Assembly (NCBI GenBank): GCA_024229935.1
Contig: JAAERX010000009.1
Coordinates: 1-46,753, forward strand
DNA: 46,753 nucleotides
DNA from: Gammaproteobacteria bacterium
GTDB lineage: Bacteria > Pseudomonadota > Gammaproteobacteria > Steroidobacterales > GCA-2729495
Reading direction: 5' to 3'
Under the pieces are notes generated by a model. The model did no database searches, had not been told where the DNA came from, and saw nothing but the letters and a program-made list of their open reading frames with translations. Made by a program: the position numbers and the translations under genes. Below are positions 46,263 to 46,753 of the stretch, one piece after another (the first letter of the stretch is position 1; each line of letters opens with the position of its first letter).

Positions 46263-46753
46263 TTAAGGCAGCAACACCGTCGATCCGGTCGTCTGCCGTG
46301 ACTCAAGTGCCCGATGCGCATCCGCCACTTCAGCCAGTAGCCAAGTCTGGCCAATTTTAATTTTGACGACACCAGACTCAAGAACAGTAAACACTTCAGC
46401 AGCAGCCGTCCGTAAATCTTCTGGTGTAGTAATAAAATCAAACACTGCCGGACGAGTAAGAAATAAGGACCCACGTCTGGATAATTCAATTAATGGCACA
46501 GGTTCTACAGGGCCCGAGGCATTACCAAATGACACCATTGTGCCATGCGGCCTTAAGCAATCAAGCGACTGAGTGAACGTGTCTTTACCCACTGAGTCAT
46601 ACACTGCAGCGACACCCTCACCGCCACTTGCAGCACGAACCTGCGCAATAAAATCAGGTGCATCCGCCAACACCACGGTGGCACAACCATGCCGTTTGGC
46701 CAGCTCAGCTTTCTCAGGTGTACTAACCACACCGATAACATTGACCCCCAGAT
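46263..46753 (-). CDS. NADPH:quinone oxidoreductase (zinc-independent MDR family), N-terminus cut by window edge
   Basis: The C-terminal 163 residues of a medium-chain dehydrogenase/reductase are present; the frame continues past the right edge. The visible part begins within the Rossmann fold (LGVNVIGVVSTPEKAELAKR), then has AAVYDSVGKDTFTQSLDCL, MVSFGNASGPVEPVPL and the C-terminal ADAHRALESRQTTGSTVLLP, a pattern close to QorA-type quinone reductases. It should use NADPH to reduce quinones or related carbonyls. The N-terminal catalytic domain cannot be inspected. Confidence 0.88.
   Translation of the reverse strand, partial: LGVNVIGVVSTPEKAELAKRHGCATVVLADAPDFIAQVRAASGGEGVAAVYDSVGKDTFTQSLDCLRPHGTMVSFGNASGPVEPVPLIELSRRGSLFLTRPAVFDFITTPEDLRTAAAEVFTVLESGVVKIKIGQTWLLAEVADAHRALESRQTTGSTVLLP

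Overview
The window looks like core chromosome of a Gram-negative gammaproteobacterium with moderate GC content. The evidence is gene order. The series groES-groEL / cutA-dsbD-tlpA / aroQ-accB-accC-prmA-DUF3426-dusB-fis-purH-purD, and trxA-rho facing away from rhlB, are arrangements known from Pseudomonas-like and enteric gammaproteobacteria. Lipid A and Kdo genes (an LpxL-type acyltransferase, a KdkA kinase), Fis and heat-shock sigma-32 type promoters agree with this. I see no rRNA, tRNA, CRISPR array, intact insertion sequence, phage or plasmid gene. I cannot name the genus.

Left part (1-17.4 kb, mostly minus strand): a truncated secreted protein, a TerB-like protein, an alpha/beta hydrolase, a PEBP protein, then an FKBP lipoprotein, msrB and htpG, two small orphan proteins, ppnN, an L,D-transpeptidase and a MltD-type lytic transglycosylase. 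An envelope cluster follows (LpxL-type acyltransferase, KdkA, GT9 heptosyltransferase-like protein, zf-CHCC protein), then glnE and a beta-carbonic anhydrase.

Middle part (17.6-33 kb): groEL and groES on the minus strand, with both a sigma-32-like promoter and a perfect CIRCE operator. On the plus strand run cutA, a dsbD with a doubled N-terminal domain, tlpA, aroQ, accB, accC, prmA, a long acidic zinc-ribbon/DUF3426 membrane protein, dusB, fis, purH and purD. A REP-like palindromic element separates purH from purD. Between the convergent purD and rho lie a relic of a PEP-CTERM (VPxPA-type) protein, a G9 tract, a terminator and several hairpins.

Right part (33.2-46.7 kb): rho with an unusual basic N-terminal extension, trxA, divergent rhlB, a YrfG-like nucleotidase, cysQ, a YdcH-family protein, a small lipoprotein, a YqiA-like hydrolase, an alkyltransferase-like protein, a fused 5-oxoprolinase directly followed by an SLC13-type transporter with four RCK_C repeats, and the end of a quinone oxidoreductase gene.

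Most of the window is housekeeping. I did not find a convincing new multi-gene system. The points most worth checking are the double heat-shock control of groESL, the palindrome over the aroQ-accBC promoter, the 5-oxoprolinase/four-RCK_C transporter pair, the dsbD domain duplication, the Rho extension and the PEP-CTERM relic.
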